Origin: Hyphomonas chukchiensis
GTDB taxonomy: Bacteria; Pseudomonadota; Alphaproteobacteria; Caulobacterales; Hyphomonadaceae
Reading direction: 5' to 3'
DNA: 64,000 bases
NCBI RefSeq assembly: GCF_000682695.1
Contig: NZ_AWFG01000063.1
Location: 160,057-224,056 of the forward strand
This document shows, piece after piece, positions 9,287-18,219 of this stretch. Both the position numbers and the translations under genes were made by a program. Below the pieces are notes generated by a model that saw only the letters and a list, made by a program, of their open reading frames with translations, searched no databases and was not told the DNA's origin. Positions within the stretch are counted from its first letter, which is position 1; each line of letters starts with the position of its first letter.

Positions 9287-10129
9287 TCAGGCGGCTGCGC
9301 GGCTTTCGATCTCTTCCGGCTCGGCAAGGAACGCCTGGATCACGTCCGCTGTCTCTTTGGCCCGCGTAACGAGGAAAAGGTGACCGCCGCCTTCGACAAC
9401 ATGAAGCCGGGAATTTGGCAGCGCCACCTTCAGGATATGCCCGTTCGCGAGTGGTACGATTGAGTCCTTGTCACCCATCATGACCAGTGTCGGCATCCGC
9501 AGGAAGCGGATGAAGGGCAGGCTCGACCAGCCGATGAAGGCGAGCAGCTGGTAGATATACCCCTTTGGCTCGGGCGGCATGAGGTTGTGGATGTGGCCAT
9601 CGGCGGCACCATCGGCCACGTCGCCATACAGCGTCGCGAAATTGTCCCGCATATAGTTCGGGTCCGTATAGCGGCGGGCGTCCACCATCTTGGACAGCGA
9701 GGCTGGTTTGCCCGGGATCATCGTCATGCCGGCGGTTGTGGCGCACAGGATGAGCTTGCCGACGCGGTTGCGATACTGGAAGGCAAACTGCTGGGCGAGC
9801 GCGCCACCCCATGAGACGCCCATGACGTCGACTTCATCAATATGGAACTGGTCCAGCAGCTTGCGGGCCCAGCGGGCCAGCATCCAGGGACGATAGGGCC
9901 ATTGCGTAACCGGGCTTTTGCCGACGCCCGGGACGTCAAACGTAATGATATCCCGATCCGGGAACATGTCGCCAAGGGCGTGAGTCAGCTCAAGGTTGGC
10001 ACCGATGCCGTTGAAAAACAGAAGCGGGCGGTTGCCAACATCGTTTTTTGCGGCCCAGAACGCCGTGCGCAGGATCACGCCATCGACGTCCTGCATGGTT
10101 ATTCTCGGACGTGGTTCCGTTGCGGGCAT
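9287..10129 (-). CDS. phaZ: Intracellular medium-chain-length PHA depolymerase
   Basis: Alpha/beta hydrolase of 280 residues closely matching the Pseudomonas mcl-PHA depolymerase: LLFFNGIGANLEL, ITFDVPGVG, GVSWGGALAQQFA with nucleophile Ser106, ATTAGMTMIPGKP, MMGDKDSIVPL with the acid, and GGGHLFLVTRA with the catalytic His. It mobilises stored medium-chain polyhydroxyalkanoate to 3-hydroxy acids. It begins 36 bp after the phaC stop with a ribosome site (AAGGA) ahead of the ATG, so phaC-phaZ is an operon. In Pseudomonas phaZ also sits beside phaC. Confidence 0.9.
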   Translation of the reverse strand: MPATEPRPRITMQDVDGVILRTAFWAAKNDVGNRPLLFFNGIGANLELTHALGDMFPDRDIITFDVPGVGKSPVTQWPYRPWMLARWARKLLDQFHIDEVDVMGVSWGGALAQQFAFQYRNRVGKLILCATTAGMTMIPGKPASLSKMVDARRYTDPNYMRDNFATLYGDVADGAADGHIHNLMPPEPKGYIYQLLAFIGWSSLPFIRFLRMPTLVMMGDKDSIVPLANGHILKVALPNSRLHVVEGGGHLFLVTRAKETADVIQAFLAEPEEIESRAAA

Positions 10130-10165
10130 GGGTGTTTTCCTTGGTCGTCTAGCGATAGGCGCGTC

Positions 10166-11854
10166 TTATTCGTCAAAGACGTATTTGCCCGGTGCCGCAT
10201 AAAGTGGTGGGAAGGCTTCGTTGCCGCAAGCTTTTGGCGCAGTCTTGAGAGCGCCGGAGCGCTCTTTCAACCATGTGCCCCATAGCGGCCACCATGAGCC
10301 AGCATGCTCCTCAGCGGTCGCGGCCCACTCGTCGGCGGTTGGCTTGATCTCGGCATTGCGGAAATACTTGGCTTTGGGATTTCCCGGCGGGTTGATCAGG
10401 GACTGAAGGTGACCGCTGGAGGAAAGCACGAACTCGACATTTTCCGAGCCCAGCAAGGCGGGCGTGCGGTAGCAGGCTTTCCAGGGCGTAATATGGTCGG
10501 TGAGGCCAGCCACGACGAAAGCATCGCATTTGACCTTGGATAGGTCTGCCTTGTGGCCGGCAACATCGATTTCGCCCGGATGGTCGAAGGGCTGGGTCAG
10601 GCCGAGGTCCAGATAGTCCGAATGGAGCTGGGCCGGCAGGTTGGTTGTGTCATTGTTCCAGAAGAGCACGTTATAGGGCGGTGGATCCTCGCCCATGAGG
10701 TAATTATTGACGACATAATTCCAGATCAGGTCATTCGGACGCATCCACGCGAACATGCGGGCAAGGTCTTCACCCTTCAGGATGCCCTTGCGTTTGGAGT
10801 ATTTGCGCGCGATCTCGAGACTGCCATCCGAGACGATCTGGCCAAGGTCGCTGTCATCCCTCTGGGGGTTCAGCACACAGACCATGAAGGTCAGTGCGTT
10901 TATGCGCTTGTCATCGGCCGCGGCCAGCAGACTGGCGAAGGTCGCCGTCGTGATTCCGCCGGAACAGGCACCCCCGACATTGATCTTGGGCGACTTCGTG
11001 ATCTTCCGGATGACTTCGCTTGCCTGAACGAGACTGTCGACATAGTCCGACAAGCCCCAGTGGGCGTGCTTCTTGGTCGGATTGCGCCATGACACGATAA
11101 AGGGTTGCAGCTCCATCGCCAGCAGGAACTGTACGATGGAAGTCATCGGGGTCAGGTCATTGGCGTAGAACTTGTTGATCTGCGGCGGAATGATGAGGAT
11201 TGGGGTCTTGTGAACCTTCTCTGTAGTCGGAGCGTACTGGATCAGCTCCAGCATCTCGTTCTTCCAGACAATCGACCCTTTCGACGTTGCAAGATTCTCG
11301 CCGACCTTGAAGGGGCGCTTGTCCACCTGGGACGGCATGCCTCCATTCTTCGTCAGGTCCGTGTAGAGGTGCTGCATACCCTTGAGCAGGGAAAGGCCAC
11401 CGGAATCGACGACACGCTTCGTAGCCGCCGGATTGCCCAGCAGCGTATTGGTCGGCGCGAGTGCATCCGTGATCATTCCCATGACGAACTTGGCGCGCGC
11501 ATGCTCAAGTTCGGTCATCTTGAGTTCGCCGACCCAGTCATTGAGATGTTCCTGGGTCGCGAGATAGGCCTGCATGCCCCGCTTGTAGAACGGGTTGTGC
11601 TCCCAAGCCGGATCCTGGAAGCGGCGATCCTTGCGGTCGGATTTGCGCTCCGACTTGCCCATGAGAATCTTGGCGTTCTCGGCGGTGATCTTGCCGGCGG
11701 TCTTGGCCGTTGTGACGGGATTGGTCATCGTGGAGCGCAGCATCATGGCAACAGCGCCCAGCAGTTCCTGCCGGTTGAAGCCGCCAGTCAGCGGATTAAG
11801 CGCCGTCGTGCTCTCGGCGGCATTCCGGGCAATTTCTTCCTGTGGTGTCGGCAT
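10166..11854 (-). CDS. phaC: Class II (medium-chain) polyhydroxyalkanoate synthase
   Basis: PHA synthase of 562 residues that polymerises 3-hydroxyacyl-CoA at the granule surface. The lipase-like box is GGACSGGITTATF with the catalytic Cys; the acid is in VAGLTDHITPW and the catalytic His in SSSGHLQSLINPPGNPKA. INKFYANDLTP and VSWRNPTKKHAHWGLSDYVDSL match class II enzymes from Pseudomonas rather than class I PhbC. A GGGGAGA ribosome site precedes ATG 11854. First gene of phaC-phaZ; divergent from phaD across 157 bp. Confidence 0.9.
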   Translation of the reverse strand: MPTPQEEIARNAAESTTALNPLTGGFNRQELLGAVAMMLRSTMTNPVTTAKTAGKITAENAKILMGKSERKSDRKDRRFQDPAWEHNPFYKRGMQAYLATQEHLNDWVGELKMTELEHARAKFVMGMITDALAPTNTLLGNPAATKRVVDSGGLSLLKGMQHLYTDLTKNGGMPSQVDKRPFKVGENLATSKGSIVWKNEMLELIQYAPTTEKVHKTPILIIPPQINKFYANDLTPMTSIVQFLLAMELQPFIVSWRNPTKKHAHWGLSDYVDSLVQASEVIRKITKSPKINVGGACSGGITTATFASLLAAADDKRINALTFMVCVLNPQRDDSDLGQIVSDGSLEIARKYSKRKGILKGEDLARMFAWMRPNDLIWNYVVNNYLMGEDPPPYNVLFWNNDTTNLPAQLHSDYLDLGLTQPFDHPGEIDVAGHKADLSKVKCDAFVVAGLTDHITPWKACYRTPALLGSENVEFVLSSSGHLQSLINPPGNPKAKYFRNAEIKPTADEWAATAEEHAGSWWPLWGTWLKERSGALKTAPKACGNEAFPPLYAAPGKYVFDE

Positions 11855-11998
11855 TGCTTGTCTCCCCGTATGTGCCGGTCTTCCGCAGACACGAGGATCT
11901 ACGGCGCCAGCTTAATTTGTTTCTCTTGCGATTGTGCAAAGATAGACTTGTAAAGTTTGAAAGAAAATTCGTTCCATAGTGATAATTGCGTGTCAAAC

Positions 11999-12009
11999 TC
12001 CAAGTTGGA
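11999..12009. promoter_or_regulatory. Short palindrome abutting the phaD start codon
   Basis: TCCAA-G-TTGGA lies 2 nt before the phaD ATG within the phaC/phaD divergent region. It may be an operator for PhaD or part of the leader; no consensus is known to support this. Confidence 0.25.
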
Positions 12010-12011
12010 CC

Positions 12012-12644
12012 ATGAAAACACGCGATCGTATCCTTCAAGTGAGCCTCCTCCTCTTCAACGAGGAAGGAGAAGCGCCGCAAACGGCCGTCGATATTTCAAA
12101 TGCACTCGATATTAGTCCAGGCAATCTTTACTATCATTTCAAGGGCAAGGACGCGATTATCCGTGCCCTGTTCGGTGCCTTTGAGGACGAGATGCGGGTC
12201 ATCCTGCGCGGCTCAAAAGGCGGCGTAAACTCGATTGAGGACAATTGGGTCTATCTCTACATCATCCTCGAAGAGATCTACGATTTCCGCTTCTTTTATC
12301 GCGACCTTGGCCTGCTTCTGGAACGCTACCCGGATCTTGCGGTACGTTTCAGGGCGCTTGTCAGTGAGAAGCGTCAGACCATCACCCATGTGCTGGAAGC
12401 CTTGGCAGAGGGTGATATTCTTCGGCTGGATCCACGCCTCAAGACCGCACTGACAGACCAGATCATGATGACGGTGACGTTCTGGCTGGCAAATGACAGC
12501 ATTGGCAACACGCACCATGATGGCCCCGCGCTGATCCACAAAACCGTGTTCCAGGTCATGTGCCTTATCGTGCCCTATATGGGAGAGGCAGGCTTCAGCG
12601 CGCTGACGCGCATGATAGACCATTATGAGGCAGTGATCGACTGA
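12012..12644 (+). CDS. phaD: TetR-family regulator of PHA genes (PhaD-like)
   Basis: A 210-residue TetR regulator. The N-terminal helix-turn-helix (MKTRDRILQVSLLLFNEEGE, then ISNALDISPGNLYYHFKGKD) is nearly identical in pattern to PhaD of Pseudomonas, which controls pha genes in response to an acyl-CoA-type ligand. The C-terminal two thirds is helical ligand-binding domain. The in-frame start at 11979 adds 11 residues not seen in the family, so ATG 12012 was chosen. Divergent from phaC and convergent with the phasin gene, as expected of a local regulator. Confidence 0.88.
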   Translation: MKTRDRILQVSLLLFNEEGEAPQTAVDISNALDISPGNLYYHFKGKDAIIRALFGAFEDEMRVILRGSKGGVNSIEDNWVYLYIILEEIYDFRFFYRDLGLLLERYPDLAVRFRALVSEKRQTITHVLEALAEGDILRLDPRLKTALTDQIMMTVTFWLANDSIGNTHHDGPALIHKTVFQVMCLIVPYMGEAGFSALTRMIDHYEAVID

Positions 12645-12648
12645 TTGA

Positions 12649-12675
12649 AGAGCGACCTCCTTCTGAGATCGCCCT
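12649..12675 (-). terminator. Possible terminator downstream of the phasin gene
   Basis: On the minus strand an 11-bp stem (two G-U pairs) with a 5-nt loop forms 15-41 nt after the phasin stop. It is followed only by CTTC rather than a clear U-run, so termination is uncertain. Confidence 0.4.
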
Positions 12676-12689
12676 CCGTATCGTCAGCC

Positions 12690-13556
12690 CTACTTCTTCA
12701 GGGCCTTTGCCTGCTTCACCCAGTTGTCACGGGTAATGCGGCCACGCGCACCGATCTTTTCATCGAGCGCGGGGACTTCAGCTTTCGTAAGCGCAGCAAT
12801 CTGGGCGAAGGACGTGATCCCTTCCTTTGCCAGCTTCTTCAAAAGAGCCGGACCGACACCCGTGATTTTCGACAGGTCATCGGAACCGATTGGTTTGGCT
12901 TCGGCCTTTGGTTTGGCGGCTTTAGGTGCAGCCTCTTTCGTCGACATCGCTTCCTTCACGGCCGCAGTGGTCTTTTTGGCCGCTTTCTTTGCTGTCTTTG
13001 CGACTTCGGCACCGGTTTCGCCGGCAACAGCCTCGATCTCTGCGGTCAGGCGGGCAAGGCGGGCCTTGAGGTTTGCATCGCTCGCAGCCGACTTCGCTTT
13101 GGAGGTCAGGTCGGAAACTTCGTCCTCAAGCTTGTCCAGCTTCTTGTGGATCTTCTCGCCCTTCGTGCCGAGGCCCTTGACGCCGAGCAGATCGCGCATG
13201 CGGTCCATGCGGGCTTCGAACTGGTCGCGCGCCTGCACCTGGAATTCACGGGCCGTTGCCGCAGCCTTGGCCATTTGCTGGCCGGCCTTGAGCACACGCT
13301 CGTCACCGCTGAGGCGGGCACGCACATCGCTTTCGATTTCCGTGCCGCGCTTGACGAGGTCTTCGAAAACCTCAGCCGATTGCGTGTTCAGGACATTCGC
13401 ACCAGCCAGCGCGCTGTCATAGGCTTTGCCATAGGCGCCAACGCCCGCAAGCCATATCTTGTGCGCCATGTCGACGGAGTTCGCTTCGATGTTCTTGCCG
13501 ATCTTTTCGGCTTTTGTGCGAGACTTGGATTTCTCTTTGGATTTCGACTTTGCCAT
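12690..13556 (-). CDS. Phasin-like PHA granule protein with a C-terminal helix-hairpin-helix domain
   Basis: A 288-residue protein with three parts. Residues about 1-115 resemble a PhaF/PhaI-type phasin (DMAHKIWLAGVGAYGKAYDSA, then NTQSAEVFEDLVKRG). Residues about 120-180 form a coiled coil, followed by an Ala/Lys-rich stretch (VAKTAKKAAKKTTAAVKEA) like the histone-like DNA-binding tail of PhaF. Residues about 225-288 form a helix-hairpin-helix module (DLSKITGVGPALLKKLAKEG, ending DNWVKQAKALKK) of the kind fused to ribosomal L21 or NuoE in alphaproteobacteria. A good ribosome site (AAGGAGCC) precedes ATG 13556. Likely coats PHA granules and may tether them to DNA (inference). Confidence 0.78.
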   Translation of the reverse strand: MAKSKSKEKSKSRTKAEKIGKNIEANSVDMAHKIWLAGVGAYGKAYDSALAGANVLNTQSAEVFEDLVKRGTEIESDVRARLSGDERVLKAGQQMAKAAATAREFQVQARDQFEARMDRMRDLLGVKGLGTKGEKIHKKLDKLEDEVSDLTSKAKSAASDANLKARLARLTAEIEAVAGETGAEVAKTAKKAAKKTTAAVKEAMSTKEAAPKAAKPKAEAKPIGSDDLSKITGVGPALLKKLAKEGITSFAQIAALTKAEVPALDEKIGARGRITRDNWVKQAKALKK

Positions 13557-13689
13557 GGTTTGGCTCCTTCGGGTTATCTGATGGGACCAGAAATAGGGAA
13601 GAAGTCTAGAAAGCGCATACTAATCGCTGCCGGGGTTGAAACCCGTCGGTGAATAGCGTGTATCTGCCCGTAGAAACCACGAGAGGAAC

Positions 13690-14400
13690 ATGGATATGAG
13701 CGCAGTTGATTACAGCATTGATGGCAAACCCTATGAGGGCTTCTTTCTGAAACCAGCAGGCAAGTCGAATGTCCCGGTCGTTGTCATCGCGCACGCCTGG
13801 GCGGGCCTCGCGGAAAACGAGCGCCAGAAGGCGCAGCTCGTTGTCGACAAGCTCGGCTATGCCGCCTTTGCCATGGATGTCTACGGCAAGGGGAAGCGCG
13901 GCACGACGATTGAGGAAAACCAGGCGCTTATGAACCCGCTAGCCGGTAATCGCGCCGAGCTTCAAAAGCGGCTCGCGGGTGGATTGGCCGCTGCGAAGCA
14001 GCAGGAAGGCGTCGATGCCAGCAAGGCAGCCGCCATCGGTTACTGTTTTGGCGGCCTCTCCGTGCTGGACATGGCGCGGGCCGGCATGGACGTCCTTGGC
14101 GTGTGTTCCTTCCACGGCCTGCTGGGCGCACCGGACAACATCTCTTCGCCGAAGATCTCGGCCAAGGTGCTGATCGAGCATGGCTGGCAGGACCCGATGG
14201 CAAAGCCGGATGATGTGCTCGCCATCGCCAAGGAGATGACCGAAGCGGGCGCTGACTGGCAGCTGCACGCGCACGGGAACTCCATGCATGCCTTTACCAC
14301 ACAGGGCGCGAACAATCCCGACATGGGCACGGTCTACAATGCCGACGCCGACCGGCGCAGCTTTGAGCATCTTGAGGATTTTCTGGCTGAACTCTTCTAG
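13690..14400 (+). CDS. Dienelactone hydrolase family protein
   Basis: Alpha/beta hydrolase of 236 residues. The nucleophile elbow is GYCFGG with Cys119, typical of dienelactone hydrolases; HGWQDPMAKPDD supplies the acid and NSMHAFT the catalytic His. The true substrate is unknown, since many such proteins are not involved in chloroaromatic degradation. An internal ATG (residue 3) is an alternative start. Divergent from the phasin gene and overlapping the phoB stop by 4 bp at its 3' end. Confidence 0.85.
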   Translation: MDMSAVDYSIDGKPYEGFFLKPAGKSNVPVVVIAHAWAGLAENERQKAQLVVDKLGYAAFAMDVYGKGKRGTTIEENQALMNPLAGNRAELQKRLAGGLAAAKQQEGVDASKAAAIGYCFGGLSVLDMARAGMDVLGVCSFHGLLGAPDNISSPKISAKVLIEHGWQDPMAKPDDVLAIAKEMTEAGADWQLHAHGNSMHAFTTQGANNPDMGTVYNADADRRSFEHLEDFLAELF

Positions 14401-15083
14401 TCGCCGCGGAGGGCATAGCCGGCAGAGCGGACGGTGCGGATAGGATCCTCGCCGCCGCCCTGGCGGAGCGCCTTGCGCAGGCGGCCGACGTGAACGTCGA
14501 CCGTGCGCGCTTCAACATAGACGTCAGAGCCCCAGACCGTATCGAGCAGCTGTTCGCGTGAGAAGACGCGTCCGGGATGCTGCATGAAATAATCAAGCAG
14601 GCGGAATTCCGTTGGGCCGAGATGGATTTCGCCTTCATTGCGCATGACGCGGTGAGCGACGCGATCAATGATGATGTCGCCGACGGTGATCTTGTCTTCC
14701 TTGAGACCCGGACGGATGCGGCGCAGGACCGCCCGCACGCGCGCCATCAGCTCGGTCGTCGAGAAGGGCTTGGTGACGTAATCATCCGCACCCGTATCGA
14801 GACCGCGAATTCGGTCGCTCTCTTCACCGCGCGCCGTCAGCATGATGATGGGCATATTCGGATTTGCGCCGCCATTGCGGATGCGGCGGCACACTTCAAT
14901 GCCACTGACCTTGGGCAGCATCCAGTCAAGCAGGATCAGGTCCGGCGCGCGCTCGTCGATCATCATCAGCGCCTCTTCCCCGTCGGCGGCGACGGCGACA
15001 TCATAATCCTCTTTCTTGAGGTTATAGAGCAGCAGTTCAGAGACGGCGCTCTCGTCTTCTGCGATGAGCACAAAGGGTTTCAT
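14397..15083 (-). CDS. phoB: Phosphate regulon response regulator PhoB
   Basis: OmpR-class response regulator, 228 residues. Receiver domain: acidic pair EDE near residues 9-11, phospho-acceptor in LILLDWMLP, and KPF near residue 105. The winged-helix domain (LGPTEFRLLDYFMQHPGRVFSREQLLD, abbreviated here by its ends LGPTEF and REQLL) ends with VRSAGYAL. Under phosphate starvation PhoB-P activates the pho regulon. It is the last gene of the pstC-pstA-pstB-phoU-phoB run, 22 bp after phoU. No phoR is in the window. Confidence 0.96.
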   Translation of the reverse strand: MKPFVLIAEDESAVSELLLYNLKKEDYDVAVAADGEEALMMIDERAPDLILLDWMLPKVSGIEVCRRIRNGGANPNMPIIMLTARGEESDRIRGLDTGADDYVTKPFSTTELMARVRAVLRRIRPGLKEDKITVGDIIIDRVAHRVMRNEGEIHLGPTEFRLLDYFMQHPGRVFSREQLLDTVWGSDVYVEARTVDVHVGRLRKALRQGGGEDPIRTVRSAGYALRGD

Positions 15084-15105
15084 GTTGTCGTCCTCGTTAG
15101 CGGCA

Positions 15106-15798
15106 TCAGCCGTCTATCTGGGGTGTTTTGGGTCTGTCCGTTGACAGAAGGTATTCTCCCGTCGCCTGGAAATATACAAACTCGGCAATATTGGTGCAGT
15201 GGTCGCCGATGCGCTCAAGGTTCTTTGCCATGAACAACATGTGCGCCCCTGCCCCGATCGTGCGTGGGTCTTCAATCATGTAAGTCAGCATTTCCCGGAA
15301 CAGGGAATTATAGTGCTGGTCGATATCGTCATCGCCTTCCCAGACCGCCTTGGCGGCTGAGGCATTGCCGGTCGCATAGGCGTCCAGCACCATGTTCAGC
15401 TGGCGCGATACGGGGCTCGCCATCCGGTAGATGCCCTTGCGCATGGACGGGCCAACGTTCTCATCAAGCCGCTGGGCGCGCTTGGCGATGTTCTTGGACA
15501 GGTCGCCCACGCGTTCCAGTTCGCCAACCACCTTGAGCGCCGAGAAGACGGCCCTCAGGTCGTGCGCCATGGGCTGGCGACGGGCGATAAGACTGACGAT
15601 CTGACGCTCGACATCCGCTTCCAGCTTGTCGACCTGCGGGTCGCGCGCGACAACTTCACGGGCAAGTTCGACGTCATTCTTGTTCACGGCTGAACACGCA
15701 TCGAGGATCATTGTCTCGACGATGCCGCCCATGCGCAGGATGTCTGCAGCAAGCTTGTCGAGTTCGTCCGTGAAGGCGGAAACAATATGATCAGACAT
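15106..15798 (-). CDS. phoU: Phosphate signalling protein PhoU
   Basis: A 230-residue all-helical protein made of two three-helix repeats. Metal-binding-type motifs typical of PhoU are seen: VERQIVSLIARRQPMAHDLR and LERVGDLSKNIAKRAQ in the first half, LERIGDHCTNIAEFVYF in the second. PhoU couples the PstSCAB transporter to inhibition of PhoR/PhoB. Lies 10 bp downstream of pstB. Confidence 0.95.
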   Translation of the reverse strand: MSDHIVSAFTDELDKLAADILRMGGIVETMILDACSAVNKNDVELAREVVARDPQVDKLEADVERQIVSLIARRQPMAHDLRAVFSALKVVGELERVGDLSKNIAKRAQRLDENVGPSMRKGIYRMASPVSRQLNMVLDAYATGNASAAKAVWEGDDDIDQHYNSLFREMLTYMIEDPRTIGAGAHMLFMAKNLERIGDHCTNIAEFVYFQATGEYLLSTDRPKTPQIDG

Positions 15799-15808
15799 GA
15801 TTCAAATC

Positions 15809-16645
15809 CTAACCGAACCTGCCGGTGATATAGTCCTCGGTGCGACGCTCGCGAGGATTGGTGAAAATCTGGTCAGTCTCACCCATTTCGACGAGTTCAC
15901 CGAGATGGAAGAAAGCGGTACGTTGGGAGACGCGCGCTGCCTGCTGCATGGAGTGCGTGACGATGACGATGCAGTAGCGCTTGCGCAGCTCGTCGATCAG
16001 TTCCTCGATACGTGCCGTGGCGACCGGATCCAGAGCGGAACAGGGCTCGTCCATCAGGATGACTTCAGGGCGAACGGCAATCGCGCGGGCGATACACAGG
16101 CGCTGCTGCTGTCCGCCGGAGAGACTGTTGCCAGGCGAAGAGAGCCGGTCTTTGACTTCTTCCCAGAGGCCGGCGCGCCGAAGGCTTTTCTCGACCATTT
16201 CATCCAGGTCTTCCCGCGTTTCGGCGAGGCCGTGAATGCGCGGACCGTAAGCGATATTGTCGAAGATCGACTTCGGAAACGGATTGGGCTTCTGGAACAC
16301 CATGCCGACGCGGGAACGCAGAAGCACAGGGTCGATATCCGGGTCGTTGATGTTCTCGCCGTCCATGATGATCTCGCCCGTCACCTTGCAGGACTCGATC
16401 GTGTCATTCATGCGGTTCAGGCATCGCAGGAAGGTGGACTTGCCACAGCCAGACGGGCCGATCAAAGCGGTCACCGAACGGTCTGGAATGGGCAGGGAAA
16501 TATCGAAGATGGCCTGCTTGTCGCCGTAGGAGACATTGATGTTCTTGCACTCGATCCGCGGATAAGTGAGGCCCTGTGTCTCGTCCATGCTTGTCCCTGC
16601 CGTCAGTGTTTCGCGGCTTTCAGTGATTGTGGTTTCCATTACCAT
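15809..16645 (-). CDS. pstB: Phosphate ABC transporter ATP-binding protein PstB
   Basis: ABC ATPase of 278 residues. Walker A is [14 protein letters not shown]-loop [12 protein letters not shown] (the PstB hallmark), signature [14 protein letters not shown], Walker [14 protein letters not shown] and H-loop VTHSM. It energises uptake of inorganic phosphate with PstC and PstA. ATG 16645 overlaps the pstA stop by 7 bp; a second ATG at 16639 is a possible start. Confidence 0.96.
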   Translation of the reverse strand: MVMETTITESRETLTAGTSMDETQGLTYPRIECKNINVSYGDKQAIFDISLPIPDRSVTALIGPSGCGKSTFLRCLNRMNDTIESCKVTGEIIMDGENINDPDIDPVLLRSRVGMVFQKPNPFPKSIFDNIAYGPRIHGLAETREDLDEMVEKSLRRAGLWEEVKDRLSSPGNSLSGGQQQRLCIARAIAVRPEVILMDEPCSALDPVATARIEELIDELRKRYCIVIVTHSMQQAARVSQRTAFFHLGELVEMGETDQIFTNPRERRTEDYITGRFG

Positions 16646-18219
16646 CTCCGCTCGAACCGGCGTCGCAGGAATACGACAATACCATTCATCGTGATTAGGA
16701 ACATGAGGAGGATGACGATCACCGCTGCCGTCATGGGCTCCCAGGCGCGCTCTGCATGCGTCGCCCAGCTATATACCAAAACCGGTAGGGCCGTCGATTC
16801 ATCGGTTGGGCCGCCGGGCACATCCGCCACGAACGCCACCATGCCGATGAGCAGCAAGGGCGCGGTCTCGCCCAGCGCCCGCGCCATGCCGAGAATGGCG
16901 CCCGTAAAAATACCAGGCCCGGCGACAGGCAGCACATGGTGGAAAACCGATTGCATCTTGGAGGCCCCTACCCCCAGAGCAGCCGCCCGAATGGACGGCG
17001 GCACCGATTTGAGCGCGGCGCGCGATGCGATGATGATCGTTGGCAGGGTCAGCAGCGCCAGCACGAGACCGCCAACAAGCGGCGCTGAGCGGGGCAATCC
17101 GAAAAAGCCCAGGAACACGGCGGCGCCCAACAGGCCGAAGACAATAGATGGCACGGCGGCCAGATTGTTGATGTTGACCTCAATGATTTCGGTGAGCCGG
17201 TTTCGCGGCGCAAATTCTTCCAAGTAGACCGATGCGAAAATGCCCACGGGAATGGCGATGAATGCCGTGACGAGCATGGTCAGGAGTGACCCCACAATGG
17301 CCGCCAGTGCCCCTGCAAGTTCCGGGTAGGTGCTGTCCGTATGGGTAAGGAGGCTGAAGTGAGGAACGCGTGAAATACGCCCCATGTCCTTCAGAGCCAG
17401 CGTCCAGGCTATCTGGTCGTCTGAGACATTGCGCTGCGCTTCCGGCAAGGCGATGACACGCGCCAAGGGACGGGCGCCTTGGTAATCCGCGGCGCTTCCG
17501 GTGAGCAGATCCATTTCCAAGCTGTTGGCGCTCATGCTCACAACGCGGCCGGTCGCGGGACCTGACGTGACAAGAATGGAGCGGGCATCTACCGCATCGC
17601 CCACTTCTGCGCGCTGGGCAGAGATAAGCGATTGCAGGCCTTTGAAAGCATTTGGCCCTGAAAGCGTTACCCGTCCCGGTGCCGTCTCGGTCCCCTGCTC
17701 GACAGTGCCCAGCTTGAGCCGTGCTTCGGGCGACACTGCACCTTTGAGATACAGGTCCAGATCGTCATTGAGCGGCACCTTGATGGTCATCTCCTGACCG
17801 ATTTGTGTCGGATTTGCCGCGACGGATTTCGCCACAGGCAGCACCGCCAGCCGTGTCAGAAGATCGCCGAGCTCACGCGTTTCAAGCCGGTTGCCCTGCA
17901 CATCCGGAAACGTTTGCAACAGGTTGGACCGCAGCAGGTTGTAGAAACCGTCGATATTGCGCGCCACATCCGCTGGCTTGTCCTTGCCGGCAGGCGCGAT
18001 CACGGCTGGGTCAAGGACAACGTCATAGCGCACGACATGATAGGTCGCCGCAGATATCGCCTGCGACAGGATCGAAACGATAAGCAGCGAAAGAGCGGCC
18101 AAAGCGAAGGCAATCGCAGACATGCCATAGAATCTGAAACGCGTATCGGCTGCCCGACGCTTCTTCAGGCGCTTCAACGCCTTTTCATTCCGGAAGGGGG
18201 CTGGGGCGGCGTCAGTCAT
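16639..18219 (-). CDS. pstA: Phosphate ABC transporter permease PstA (long, with N-terminal extension)
   Basis: A 526-residue permease, much longer than E. coli PstA (about 296). Residues about 1-250 are the DUF3333-type extension: one membrane helix ([19 protein letters not shown]) plus a large domain. The C-terminal half is the ABC permease core, with multiple helices and the EAA-like loop ([18 protein letters not shown]). The long form is usual in alphaproteobacteria. ATG 18219 was chosen over a GTG at 18228; it overlaps the pstC stop (ATGACTGA), indicating coupled translation. Confidence 0.92.
   Translation of the reverse strand: MTDAAPAPFRNEKALKRLKKRRAADTRFRFYGMSAIAFALAALSLLIVSILSQAISAATYHVVRYDVVLDPAVIAPAGKDKPADVARNIDGFYNLLRSNLLQTFPDVQGNRLETRELGDLLTRLAVLPVAKSVAANPTQIGQEMTIKVPLNDDLDLYLKGAVSPEARLKLGTVEQGTETAPGRVTLSGPNAFKGLQSLISAQRAEVGDAVDARSILVTSGPATGRVVSMSANSLEMDLLTGSAADYQGARPLARVIALPEAQRNVSDDQIAWTLALKDMGRISRVPHFSLLTHTDSTYPELAGALAAIVGSLLTMLVTAFIAIPVGIFASVYLEEFAPRNRLTEIIEVNINNLAAVPSIVFGLLGAAVFLGFFGLPRSAPLVGGLVLALLTLPTIIIASRAALKSVPPSIRAAALGVGASKMQSVFHHVLPVAGPGIFTGAILGMARALGETAPLLLIGMVAFVADVPGGPTDESTALPVLVYSWATHAERAWEPMTAAVIVILLMFLITMNGIVVFLRRRFERRW

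Noticed and set aside
13606..13640. GGGTT-GA-AACCC inverted repeat between the phasin and dienelactone hydrolase genes
   Set aside because: Too short and isolated to call an operator.
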